A stretch of DNA of 64,000 bases from Tetracladium setigerum. Taxonomy: Eukaryota > Ascomycota > Leotiomycetes > Helotiales. Positions 22,851 through 35,288 of the stretch are shown here, in pieces; position 1 is the stretch's first letter; every line of letters begins with the position of its first letter. The translations under genes and the position numbers were made by a program. The stretch is from the NCBI GenBank assembly GCA_031472005.1, contig PZJY01000003.1, positions 806,001-870,000 of the forward strand, in the 5' to 3' direction. The notes below the pieces were generated by a model. It did not search any database, was not told the origin of the DNA, and was given only the letters and a program-made list of their open reading frames with translations.

Positions 22851-24244
22851 GGTGCTTAGATGAGGGTAGAGGATGGGGGATGAAAGGACCAGACTGTGAT
22901 GAGCCAACAGGAGAGATCACAAGTGGTGAAGGGATGGATGCCGAGAAGGTGTTGCTGTTCGGGATGCGCGAGTTGATTGCTTCAACTTTTTTGCTAGAGG
23001 CCAAAAGGAGCTTCCAGAAAATGGATCAGGGATGTGATGTCCATCACGTGGAGGATGGAGTTGGCATTACCTTGGCACGCCATGGGCACAACCTCGGAAA
23101 CTCTCTGCAAAGCTCAAGATTGACACACATTGCATACAATACGATGTTAACTTACTGGAATTCTTTTGGCTACGGGACTGGTTGCTTGATACGGTGACTT
23201 CGTCGGGAGACGAACCGCGTACGACTCCGGTTTCTCATGATTCTACGACAACAAATGAAGTTCACTCTCCCTCCGCTCCGGAACCATATCGCCCTGGATC
23301 TTTTCGGGCGCTCGATTGAAGCTTGCAGTTCAGGAATCACTCAAGCCCGCGTCCTTGTATTACAAGTGACAAAGTCAGGTGTCCATCAACCCAAGTCGCT
23401 TGAAGGCTTGTCTACTGGGTGGTGAAGGAGATAGACAGGAATAACTTGTGTTGACATATTCATCCAAGAAGTATCTGTACAGCGTTTAAAACTTTCAGGT
23501 TGTTGTTTTGGAATTGAGTTCGTCGCAACCAGCTTGCTAACTTATTAGTATTTCTTACATTGCACGTATCGCCATTGTTTTTGTATGAGAAAGAGTCTAT
23601 GAAATTAAGTTTAAAAGTCAATTGCATTTATATCAAAAGGTTGTTTGAGTCGTATGGCTAGTCATCATTCCTTGGGCCTCCAAAGTCCAGACGTTGACTT
23701 GAGCGATTTGAGAATTTGATCGAGTTGGTAGCTTTCTAGAATTGTGAAATGCTCTTGTGGAAGAATACTCTTTTATTTTTCAACAAAGATATTGCTAGAC
23801 CTATATGAGACTTAGCAACTTAAACTCCCTCCTACTTAATTGCTTCTTCCTCAAATGTGGGATTTTATGTAGTTCTGTTCAAGTAGATATCTAAAAAGCC
23901 AAGACGTTCGTCCATTCAGTAGAGTCACATCATCACTTGTGAATAAGAATTTGTTAGTACTTTACAGTAATTCTGAGTAAGTAGTCAAGAATGATAATTT
24001 TACAACTAGGCATCTTACTTGAATAATATCTTTTGTGCAAGTAGGTAAGATAGATAAGAAGTCGTGGCTGCTTTGTCGTCAATGCCAAGCCAAGCTGTAG
24101 CCAATCCCGCTAGCCCGCGCCGACTTTAAAACCGCATCCCATCAAGCTCGAAACAATGAACTTCAACTACAAATTCACAACAACAAACTTCGTCTTCCGA
24201 CGCTCCTAGGAATCTAACACTGACTTTGCCAAAGTAAGCCCAAG
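22851..24244. promoter_or_regulatory. Shared divergent promoter region TOM40 / PFKFB
   Basis: About 1.4 kb lies between the two divergent start codons. It is AT-rich in the middle (23450-24060). No gene or repeat was recognised. Confidence 0.5.
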
Positions 24245-26147
24245 ATGGATACCCTTTTAACAGCGGAGATCGCTGCGAACTCCCCAAGGTACCGTAGACG
24301 ATCATCAACCTTTATCGACGGCGTCCACGATGTTCCAGATGAGAAGTCCTCCCCCATGGCTCCAGCTCAACTTTACAGCACAATGTCAGGTAGGCTGTTT
24401 CATTCAGGACGAATTGTGATCGTACTTGTTGGGCCACCTGCTCGAGGCAAAACGTAAGATATCAATTTGTGCTGGAACTCGAATTTGTGTTGCTAATCAG
24501 ACCTCATAGGCACATATCGGTTTCCATGTCCCGATATCTACAATGGTAACATCTTTTCATTTCCCATACATTGCAAATCATTCTAACATATCTTAGGCTC
24601 GGTGTGAAGACCAGAGTATTCCATTTGGGAGATTATCGCCGTGCAACAATGGGTCCTGGTACAGACGTTCCAGATGACTACTTCTTCGTCAATGCCTCGG
24701 CTTCGTCAGTCATGCTTCGTCAAAAGATTTTGAAGAAGTGTCGTGAGGACATCTACGCTTGGCTCAACCACGAGAATGGCCAGATCGCGATTTATGATGC
24801 AGTGAACCCTCTGGCTGCTGGGAGAAGATCTTTGGCGAAGGAGTTTGCCAAGCACGATGTACAGGTATGTTAAAATTACTTGAACCTTGATTTACTGTCT
24901 AACATATAGCCAGACTCTATTTCTTGAATCTTACGTTACAGACCAAAAGATTCTCACGGAGAATGCTCGGAGCGTGAAGATATCCTCTCCAGATGTATTT
25001 ACTTCAATTCCCCGAGCCTCGAATCCAGCTAATGGAAATAGTTCGCTGGCATGGAACCAGAGGAGGCCGCTAAACTCTATCTAAAGAGAATTGACGTCAA
25101 AATCCCCTCTTTCGAGACAATGACCGAGAAAGATCTAAATTGGGTCAAGATGCTCAATGCTGGAGAGCGCATCGAGTACAACAATGTCAGCTTTGGTTAT
25201 ATCTCCAACCGAATTGTGTTCTACCTAATGAACCTTCACATCAAGTCCCGAAAGACCTTCTTTGCCAGGGCTGGAACGTCAAGTCAAGAGGACTCATACA
25301 AGCTTGACGCTCCCCTCTCGGAGGAAGGTGAGGCGTATGCTAAGAAGATGTCTGATGCATTGCTCAAGCGTCGGAAAGAAGAGCGTGAAATTGGAATTGC
25401 AAATGGCGGCTCTGATGCGCCTCTCAAGCCATTGACTGTCTGGACCTCTACTCGTAAGCGCACAGTTGAAACTGCCGATTATCTCAAGAATCTCGGATAT
25501 CGTGTTAGACAACGATCTCAAATGAGCCAGCTCAATCCCGGTGTTTGTGAGAAGTTGTCCGAAAATGCAATTCGACGCATTTACCCGAGGAGATTGCGAA
25601 GCATGAGACAGATCCCTATCACCATCGTTACCCCAGGGCAGAGGTGAGTACAATGCATGCTGACCGATTAATCAAAGCTAATCAATCCAAGTCTTACCAT
25701 GATCTTGCCGTTCGTCTCGAGCCCATCATTCTTGAGCTTGAGCGCGAGCAAAATGACCTGCTCATTATTGCTCATGAATCGGTTCTGCGAGTACTTTACG
25801 GATATCTTATGGCTTGTGATGCGATGCACATCCCAACTCTGGTATTCCCACGCAATGAGATCATTGAGGTCAGTTTTTGACTTTTTCCACTTCCCACGAT
25901 GTCCCATCTAATACGTGTTCAGATTATTCCAGCATCTTATCAAAATGAAGCTCAGCGGATTCATATCGATGGACTTCCTGTTGCTATGATTCCAGATTCA
26001 CCAGAAGATATCAGAATCCCGGTAGCTCCAAGTGGTTTTGTCAGTCCGTTGTCGGGAATTGGCACACCCGCTGAACCAGTTATCACAATCACCAGGTCTG
26101 CTACGAATCCCTGGGAGAAAAAGGAGAATCCGCTTTCCAGAGACTAA
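24245..26147 (+). CDS. 6-phosphofructo-2-kinase (PFKFB family), bisphosphatase His lost, one apparent frameshift
   Basis: Makes fructose 2,6-bisphosphate, the allosteric activator of glycolytic phosphofructokinase. Seven exons: 24245-24453, 24510-24545, 24597-24864, 24914-24994, 25042-25643, 25692-25868 and 25923-26147. The kinase domain has the Walker A GPPARGKT and IYDAVNPLAAGRR. In the histidine-phosphatase domain the canonical RHG motif is RAG (FARAGTSSQ), so the phospho-accepting histidine is missing. Other catalytic features remain (WTSTRKRTVETA, GVCEKLSE, IAHESVLR). A kinase-only enzyme is therefore inferred, as in yeast Pfk26, where this His is also replaced. The frame slips at a C run (25584-25586) after AIRRIYP; one extra C gives the expected EE-I-A-K-H-E-T-DPYHHRYPRAE continuation and 1,599 coding nt (532 residues). 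Confidence 0.9.
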
Positions 26148-27130
26148 AACTCGCCTACGATACTTCAAAGTGTTATCCTAATGCTTATGCAAGTAAAATG
26201 ATTGTTACGATTGACGAGAACACATTAAGCACACCTTTTGCTGAAGGCCTTTTCTTGGCCGGCAGCCGTTGTCTTCGGCGCACTGCCCGCTTTATTTCTA
26301 CAGTGGACTTGCAATGATTAGGATCGATGATGTGCTCTGCTACGAGCGCTACTGGACCCTCTCGTTCTCAATCACAAACACGAACTTCTGCATTTCATAC
26401 TCTTATTTCCTTGTACTTTGACGATCAACGAATTGATGGCATTCACGGACATGATGGCTGGCAGGGGATTATATAGATATGGTTGGGGATGGAGGGGGAG
26501 GATTGACTTCAGTTAGGCATTCTCATCACTAAGACGCACATTGCTGCGCCAAAGGTCTCAGTCTGAAGGCAGACAGCCTTGCAACATCAATATACTTCAT
26601 AAATATACTCTGCCGTGGTACCATGTGACTTAGCTTGCATTCATTGACACTCCCGTAATAGCCTTGGTGCATTACGTCTAGCAATGAGAACATCTTTTCC
26701 AGAAGTACCAGAATCTTATTAGAAACGTTGGAAATCTTAACAATTCAACATAGTGTAATGGAGGTTTGGTTGAATTGGAGGAAATAGCAAGTTATCAATA
26801 TTGTGCAACGTTTGAAGTGAATGGGGGGGGTTCTGGTCTTCAAGTCCGTTGCGATCGGGGTGGTTCACTGGTTCTTCTATCGGATCTTGGATTGGTGTAG
26901 CGGACGGCATGTAAGATGACTTTACGATCCAGTAGCTAAAATATCACTATGCTAGGAAAACAAGCAATTTCAGTCATCTGATGTTTGCATATTTGCATTT
27001 CCCTAGAATATCTGAGAACCGATCATCGTCGACTGTCCATGTTTGGAAAACCCCAAATGCGCGGATAAAAAAAATCAAATCCATGGTATCACACTCTTTT
27101 AATACAGTACATCCAATTTCGTCGTCACTT
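26148..27130. other. Intergenic, convergent 3' ends
   Basis: This lies between the 3' ends of PFKFB and Aquarius. Nothing gene-like is visible; there is a G8 run near 26824. Confidence 0.5.
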
Positions 27131-30100
27131 CTACACAGTTTCTTCTGCATTAGAACCCCCTTCTTCCTCATACGCATCGCCCTCATCCTTACCCAAAGCA
27201 ACTTCCGTGTCCTCTTGGACAATCTCCATGGCTGTGCTTGATTGGTCGGCTGTTGGTAGGCCTTTCTGTGCTCGCAGTTGCTGTACTTTTGAATTTGTCA
27301 TCTCGTAGACGTACTGACCCAGGTGCTCCAATCCTTCCATTTGGGCCTCTCCTTGCACGGGCTTTGTTTCGTCTTCATCTGCTACGATTCGCTGAGATGG
27401 CCAGAGCTCACCTGTCACGAGCATGAGTTTATCTGGGCGCTTCAACAGAATGTCAAAGGCAGGCTTCAGTTCCAAACAGGACTCGAAAACCTCTCGGCGT
27501 CCCAGGACGTACAGACCGAGTCTGGCACGAGAAAGCGCAACTGTTAGACGTCGAATGTCACGTAGATACCCAACTCGAGATGTACGTGTCAGGGAAAGAA
27601 TGACATCTGCGATAATTAGCTTAGTATGTGGGAAGGAAGAGAATACTTACAGTCATTTTGCTCTCCCTGATATTTGTCGACGGTGTTGACTGTTTTAGGT
27701 AGGCCAAATATAGGATTCTTAGCACACCTATGTGCAAGAACATCCTGAATCAAAGCACGCTGGCCAGCATAAGTTGTAAGGATACTAATGCCCGAGGCTG
27801 GATATCCAAGTAATCGCATGTATTGGAAGATTGCCACAGCATATTCAGCTTCTCCCAAATTTTGGATGAAATGTGGAGTCTGCTCTGACTCTCCCTTTCC
27901 TTTGTAATCGGGCACCTCGATAAACTGATAGTCATACTTGAATCCAGCATTGGCAGTGATAAATTTCTGTCGTGGCTGAGACGTGTGGTAAATTACCCAG
28001 ATTGTTATAACGCCATGAGTATAGAGCTGCTATTGAAGGTCGAGCACGGCCTTGCTGGTCGAGGTGAATTGCTGGAACCCCAAGGCGGACAAGACGGGAG
28101 AACAGAGACTGCTCAAGGTTGGCATACTGTCTAAAGGCGAGGTTCTGGATGACGGGCGAGTTTTGGAAGTGATCACCACAAAGAACAACTCGCTGCAAAG
28201 CCATTTCTCCGTCTTTAGGATTTTGCATTGCAAGAGGTATGAAGTTCTCAATCTCAGTAATCTGGGCAGCTTCTTCCATGATCACGTTATCGTAATGGAA
28301 ACCAAGAGAAGCGATTTCTCGTCTCCTGATTGCCGCATGAGTCGATGTCATTGCAATGATACGAGCTTCGTTCGTGAGGAGGAAGTTTGCCTTGTCTCGA
28401 TCACGTCTCAGGATCTCAAATGGGCGAATATCGGCGAGCTCTTCGAAAATTTTCGCAACGTGATGATAACAGCCACTTGCAATATCCAGGACTTTTTCTT
28501 TATCCGCTCCAGCGGGGAAGAGTGGCTGTGGAGCATTTGAAAAGTATTGGTGGAATGGGAATGCCTCAATAATAGTCTCCGCGGTTGCCTCCAACGACTT
28601 TGCTGATTCTTCAAACCTCGTCCAGGCAGGTAGAACATAGACAGCGTTGAAGTAGCCAGCCGTTTCGGCGGAGCTACCGTGGGCTCCAGGTGCTCCAAAA
28701 TTGGCAGCTAAGCGATCAACCTCTACTAGGTAGCCATCACGATTTTGTAGAAATGACTCAACACGGCCATGCTTGCTGAAATTCGATTCGGTGTCCAGGT
28801 GGCTCTCGCCATGACCCAAGCGTAATAAGTGACGCTCATCAATGTCTAGAGCAACAATCTTCTGAAATAGCTGATTTAGGGCTTGGTTGCTGTGGGCGAT
28901 GAGGAGTGTTCTTTGATTTGGAAAGTTGTGATATATGTTGTTGATGATTTGTGTTGCAACATCTGTCTTTCCAGTTCCAGGCGGACCTACAATGACTGTC
29001 AGCCCTGGCTGAGTACCAGAGATGATGGCGTCAATTTGAGTTGGAGTGAATCGAACGTGGTTTAATTTTGGCGCATCCGTTGGATATGGCCCGGTACTCG
29101 GAGGTTTGTAGGTAGATACCTCAACGGCTTCAACCCCAGGTGGAGGAGCGGGTTCTGCATCTCTACGTCTCTTTTTGGAGGGCTTCGAAGCAGTAACTTC
29201 ACCGGGTTTAATCGTCTTTTGTAGAACATACGGCGGCCCAAAGCTCCCATTCACATCATCGCTTGGTTCCACAGTCTTCCCTGGTAAACTTTCAATCAAA
29301 TGCTGCCAATCAATGAAGGTGTCGCGGTAGTCCACCTTCTTGATTTGGTCTGATAGGTGTGTTGCTCCAGCTGCGGCATATCCAAGGAAAACTTCTTGAA
29401 ACCATGAGGCAAGAGGAACATCTGACAAGGTAAGACTTTGAATCGATTCCAAAACAGGTTTGAAGTTATTCTCCCTCGCAGTCCTGCGAATGATGAGGTT
29501 GATGCTTTCGTAAAGATCCGACTGCCCCACACCCAAGCCCTCCAAATCTTGCTTGTACGTGGCGGCATCAAGTTTAAGCTGGATCTTGCGTACTCGTGGC
29601 CGTCCTTGGCCATTGTTATTGCCTTGGTTATGGAGAAGCGAGCGGCCTTTGTCATCCAGCACTTGGATAACTTCGGCGGCTCGTAAATGCGTCAGACCAA
29701 TTTTCTGGGCGTCAGAGGGGGTTGATCCACCATTTGTCACCATCTCCGATCCATTACTACCTTTGACGACCAGTAAGAACACAACATCATCGGGTCGAAG
29801 CGATTCCCATTCTCGACGGATTTGTTCAGTTAGTCGACTGACATCAAGCGAAACTTCAGCCTTTACACTTGATGGTTTATCCTCACCAACCAAAGGAGGG
29901 ACAACTTCCAAGATCCTACAAGGTGTTAATGAGAAACGAATAAAGGAATGGAATGTACCTACGAAGGTCTCGAGATTGGCAGCGCCATTTTGGAGAAGCC
30001 GTCAAAAGTTGTCTGGCCGGTCCCTCCCAGATTTGGTTTCAGTCGCTTTAGTGTATCCTCAATGTGTTTTCTAATCTCATAAAAGGCCTCGCAACGGTGA

Positions 30101-31683
30101 AGAATAAAAGATCTCCATAAGAAATCGCCAACTGTGAGATACTGCAGATTGAGTTTGGGAATGGCCAATGGCTGGGAGCCGTCGTATCGATCGTTCCTAA
30201 CCAATGTGGGATCAAACAAAGTTACTTCTGTTGGTAGTATGCTTAGATCACGGGCCGTCTCCTGGAATGTCTTGCGCTTCTCGTGTCCAGAGAGAAGGAT
30301 TTCGACGAGGAATTGGCGATCTGCAACAACATTGGTCGAGGGAGGATATGATGTGCGGATGTCGAGCAACTCGCACAGATGGATAATCTCGGCATCGGTA
30401 AGCAAGTCCAAATGATCCTGAAGCCCCTTGCGCTTATCAATTGACCCATAATTTGAAAGGGCCAGAATGGTCAGTTTGTCCTTGAAATGCTTGAGAGCTG
30501 TACGTTGCAACGAAGCCAGCGTTGCACAATGCCGTTCATATGCTTCCGTACGGGAGTGCTGAAGACCAGTATGATCATCAATGGAGAAGTAGGTATAATG
30601 TTTCAAAAGCGCGTAGAGGTCTCTAATAAGACCATTTCCTTGTTCGTCAAAAGCTGGTGACATACGAATGGCGGGGAGGGTATTCAGATCCTGTAATAGC
30701 GTGTTGACAAAGCGTCTTGTTGGCAACTGGCTTTGAAGATCGGACAAAAATTCCAGGAAGCGTTCGCAATAAAGAATATTCGCTATTCAAAGTCAGTTTA
30801 CCAGCAAGAATCAAGAAAGATTCGCCTACCTGGCTTCAACTTTTCGGCATAAAGTTGATTAAAGAAATCCTGTACCAAAGCAAACAACCATGACCTTTCA
30901 AAACGAATTCTTCCCTTTGTCTCATCATCAGCAGCCTCATATCGTTTCCCGGCTGCCCTCCACATTTTTCTCAGTTGTGTGCTTTGATCCAGCTTTGACT
31001 CCCGTTTCTTCTCGGTTGAGAGGTTCTGCCAAATCGCGATGTTGACCAGCGGGGCACATTCCTTCCTCAAAAGCGCTATTTCCAAGGACTGGAAGGCACA
31101 TATAATGAAGGAGAGTAGATGTGTTCGGACAGCCGCGGACAAGGTAATGTCTAATGCCATTGATAGGGTACGGCGAAATAAACCGGAGAAATCGCCTGGG
31201 CTTTGGGTAAACAAGTCTATTGGCAAATGTTAGCATGGTTCGCGTGCTGCTTTGCTATAGTACATACCCCAAGTTGGAAGATGTTCACGGGTCCTAATAT
31301 TCGAGATCAGGACAATGAGCAGAACATGAAAATTGGAAGAGTCTTCATTATATCCTGGCCAAAGGTAGCTATTCACAAGGTTAGCCGGCGATCTTGGGGA
31401 TCGAAGGAAGGTAGCTCGGTGCATACCTCTCCAGAAGCTGCAGATTCTCCAAAATCAGAAGAGACTTATGGGGAAAGTCGTCTTTCTCTAGCACATCCCA
31501 TATTTCCTTCTTTAACACGTCCGGCTTGACCTTGACGACCTTTGTTGTCTTCCCAGCTGGCTTCAACCAGTGCTTTCTTGCCAGTTGCGCGAAAGCATCG
31601 TCGCCCTCCAAATCTGCCACGGTTGGCCTGTCGTCAACTTCCTCCCGACGTGCAGCCTCCTTTACTCTTGTCTTCGGAGCCAT
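27131..31683 (-). CDS. cwf11: Intron-binding spliceosomal helicase Aquarius (Cwf11-like), one apparent frameshift
   Basis: An SF1 RNA helicase of the pre-mRNA-splicing (NTC/IBC) machinery that contacts introns. Six exons: 31683-31427, 31368-31268, 31216-30830, 30782-29963, 29915-27651 and 27606-27131, with introns of 44-58 nt. The N-terminal helical region contains YLWPGYNED. Next come RPDDVVFLL and VNGSFGPPYVL, typical of Aquarius. Helicase motifs are GPPGTGKT (Walker A), MEEAAQITE (motif II), QGRARPSI, TVDKYQGEQND and ALSRARLGLYVLGR. The frame slips at an AAA run (plus-strand TTT at 27964-27966) between NLPHVSATTE and FITANAGF. Removing one A gives 4,305 nt (1,434 residues), the normal size. 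The C-terminus is acidic. The start MAPKTRVKEAARREE is 344 bp from the divergent THOC1-GUK start. Confidence 0.93.
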
Positions 31684-32027
31684 TGTTGTATTGTGTAGTT
31701 GCAGCCGAGCACAGCTTCTTGCTGTCTGTCGCGGCACAAGAATCCAGGATTCATGCAGCTCTCGCGACGGAAAATTCAAGATCACGTGCAAACTTTCCGC
31801 TTATTGTAGCAGACGCTCCCGCCGCTAATGCAAGGCGCTAGGTCAATCGCGAAGCCAAGCCAGGAATGAAGCTCTTCTTTGTCGCGGTTGTTGATATCGC
31901 GAACAAACAAAATTCCGACCACGAATCCGTTACAATCCTTCCCCCCTCCTCCAACAAACTCCCGAACCACCATCCAGTACCGAGAAAACAACATCCAGGT
32001 ACATTACATCGGAAGGCGCATGCCGCC
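31684..32027. promoter_or_regulatory. Short shared divergent promoter, Aquarius / THOC1-GUK
   Basis: These 344 bp must supply both promoters and leaders. The THOC1-GUK start has a good context (gccgccATGtc). Co-regulation of two mRNA-processing genes is plausible but is an inference. Confidence 0.55.
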
Positions 32028-34719
32028 ATGTCTAGTTATGATGTGCCAGCTGTGGGAGTGTTTGGGGGGCTTTTAGAAGAGATGCTTGGGAGGGGACAAT
32101 CGGTCAAGCAGTCGAGCATGGCGGAGCCCCCAATGGGAAAGCCAGATCTCGTAGATCTGATCAGCCAATTGGATGTGATATTTCCCTCGATTTCTTCGAC
32201 TGAACAAAAGAAACGTAGCCAATACCCGGTCATCGAAACCGCGATTCGCGATAAGTTCAACAACCTCCTGGTGAGCAGCACTTCGAAGCGGCCATAAGAG
32301 CATACATCTGACGGACCATCATAGGCCAGTACTAGTATCGATACCGTCGAGTTCGTCGAATTGTGGGATCTTCTAGATGTCATATCAGTTCTATCGGACG
32401 AGGAGAAATGCGAACCAGCGTTGTTATTTTGGCTTGTGGAGGAGCTTTTGGACAGTCAGACAATCGCAGGATGTCGGAAGGTATTTGACTATCTGGAGTC
32501 GAGGCGCGAAAGGATTACAGCGAAACACTTTCAATCGAAAAATCTAGTCATACTGCGGAGTTGCAATGAGCTGTTACGACGCCTGTCGAGGGCAGATGAC
32601 ACAGCTTTTTGCGGGAGAGTCTTTATCTTCATGTTCCAGAGCTTTCCACTGGGTGACAAAAGCTCCGTCAACCTTCGCGGCGAATACCACACAGAAAATG
32701 TCACTACATTTGACATCCCGGAGACGAACCTGGAAAGGATGGAAGTGGATTCGGGTACGGATGTAAAGGCGGAATCCGCGAAGGAATCAACCGATGCAAA
32801 CGCCAACAAGTCTGCGGAAGTAACAAACAGCTCTAGCAAAAGTGTCACATTTTCGAAAAACGACCCACCGATGAGTGCGGTTGACTTGTATCCTATCTTC
32901 TGGTCCATGCAGCAATACTTCAACCAGCCCAAGAAGTTGTTTGATTCCGCACAACTGACCACTTTCAAGTCGGGCCTGGACGCAATAATGACGAAATTCA
33001 AATCAGTCCCAGTAGAGGTGCGGACCGCCAGATCAGCAGATGACTCCAAGAAAGAAACCAAACGGAGGAGAAGTGACGACGATCTTGCCAACTCATTTAA
33101 CCCGAAATATCTGACAAGTATAGATCTTTTTGAACTTGAGGTGAGTAAAGATTGTAATCTCTGGTCTCAAGCTAACAGATACAGATCCAAGACCTAGCTT
33201 TTCGACGGAACATTATGGTACAGGTGCTCATTGTGGTGGACTTTCTACTTTCACTTAGCGTGAAGGCGAAGGAAAAGCTTGCCAAGTCTTTGCCAGATAA
33301 TTTGAACAAGTCTGTGGTGTATGCAGATCAAACACTTGACGAAGATGATGTAAGTCTGACGATATAGTCTCCGGTCACCTTTGAACAACATTCGCAATTG
33401 CTGTTATTGATTCACTGTGCGTCTGCTGACAATACTAGTCTAAATGGGCAATGGATACAAAAAGGTCCATCTCCGACTACTTAAAACAAGGCTCCGATGG
33501 ACCATTTTATTACCGCATGGTCGAGACGGTCTTATCAAGAGATAAAAATTGGGCACGTTGGAAAATTGAAAATTGTCCATCAATCGCGAAACCAGCAATA
33601 GCCCCAGAAGCTTTTCTTGAAGCCAAAGCGGCCGCTAATAAGATTACCACGAACAAGCGATTACGACCAAATCCCCTTGGATCTCTCGATCTTACCTTTC
33701 TCGTCGAAAGTCAAACGCGTACGGGTTTAGATAAACTCAAGGATCCGTCGAGATATCAGCTCCCCTCCGTTAAAAGCTTCCAAGAGAAGATCGATCTCGA
33801 CGACATGGATATTGACATGGCTAACAATGACGAGGAAAAGATAGCGGCCGTGGAGTCAAAAGCTAGCAAGAGTTGGAGAGCTCTCAGAATCGCCAGTACA
33901 ACCAACCTCTCCGGGTTTGACAAAATTGAGCGATCTGACAAGATTGATGAGATCTTCAAGGACAAGGCAAAGGTTGAAGATCATGCCAATGCCGACGAAG
34001 ATGTTCTTGACGGAGAGGAGGTCAGAAAGCCAAAGGATCTCCGTCCTATTGTCATCTCTGGTCCTAGTGGCGTGGGCAAGGGCACACTCATTACCCGCTT
34101 AATGGAAAACCACCCCAAGACGTTCGGAAAGAAGATCTCTCATAACACCCGTACACCTCGTGACGACGAAGTCAATGGTCAGGACTACTACTTCATCACT
34201 AAAGAAGAATATGACATCCTGCGAGATGGAGACGAGTTTCTCGAGTTCAACAATTACAACGGAAACGACTATGGCACGAGCCGAAAGATTGTTCAGGGTA
34301 TCATTGCACAAGGCAAGGTCCCAATTATGGAAATGGATTACCACGTATGTTTCGACCAGACAACAGCCAAAATCATGAAGTGCTAACTTTCTTTCCAGGG
34401 AATTCAACAATTGAAGGACAACGACTACAGCGCCCGTTTCATATTTCTCGCTCCACCAAATCTCGAAGAACTCGAGCAACGTCTGGTCAAGAGAGGCACC
34501 GACCTCGAGGACAAAATTAAAGAACGACTTGAGATCGCTAAGGCTGAAATTACACAATCCGAGGTCGAAGGGTTCCACCATAAAATCTTTGTCAATGACG
34601 ATCTTGAGGCTACCTACAAATCACTAGAAACTTACATTTTCGGTGACGATGAAACTGAGGAGGACAAAGAGGAAAAGCCAGAGGCCGACGCGATGGAAAC
34701 AGACGAGGCAAAGAATTGA
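32028..34719 (+). CDS. THO complex subunit 1 (THOC1/Hpr1-like) fused to guanylate kinase
   Basis: Five exons (32028-32270, 32325-33140, 33185-33349, 33439-34344, 34399-34719; introns 54, 44, 89, 54 nt) give 2,451 nt, 816 residues, all in frame. About residues 1-570 resemble the THOC1 elongation factor of the THO/TREX mRNA-export complex (ELWDLLDVISVL, LYPIFWSMQQYF, SDGPFYYRMVETVLSRDKNW, and the typical end SWRALRIASTTNLSGFDKI). After an acidic linker, residues from about 610 form a complete guanylate kinase: P-loop GPSGVGKGT, SHNTRTPRDDEVNGQDYYF, FLEFNNYNGNDYGTS, MEMDYHG and VKRGTDLEDKIKERL. GMP-contacting Arg, Tyr and Glu positions look kept, but the context is diverged (ISHNTR for the usual VS-TTR; EMDYHG for DIDMQG). 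The junction is inside one uninterrupted exon (33439-34344). Whether the kinase half is active cannot be told. Confidence 0.88.
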
Positions 34720-35288
34720 GAAGCACGAGAGACGAAAATACCCTTCCAATAATTATCGGATGTAAAAACAGCAACAGTGGGGGCGTTAATGGATAGATGA
34801 TTGGGAAATGCATAGCGTGGATTTTGCCTTGTCCCTTTTTTTTTCGGTATTTGAAAGAGGGATTCTGGTTGGATTTGATCAAATAGGTTAACTGGGGACC
34901 ATGTTCAGACCTACATAGTTGTCTGAAAATCAAATATCTTGTCTGTACAGTGCACCTGGAAACTTCTTGCTTCAAAGCGGTCAAGTGGTGTATATTTTCT
35001 TACAGGCAGAAATTTTTACTACGCTTTTCATACAAGATCCGTACACAAAGAAGCTGATAAACCGAGTTTGATTCATCTAAGACTTCATGCCGAAATTGCG
35101 CGTGTTCCTGTTGATTAGAGTTTACATGTACAGTCCCAAGGCAGTCCCATGAGCTCTTGCCTCGCTTAGGCGACCTGTTGTGTAACACTAGTTGAGGTAA
35201 GTTTACTTCTATCTCACAGTAAACAAACATCCGGTAGAAGATCATTTCATTTACAACCTGGTATTTCCAATCCCATCCCTTGTAATCC
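34720..35288. other. Intergenic, convergent 3' ends
   Basis: This lies between THOC1-GUK and the OYE gene. No gene was recognised. Confidence 0.5.

Noticed and set aside
25584..25643. Natural truncation of PFKFB after exon 5
   Set aside because: The downstream exons are conserved, spliced in phase and continue the phosphatase domain once one C is restored.
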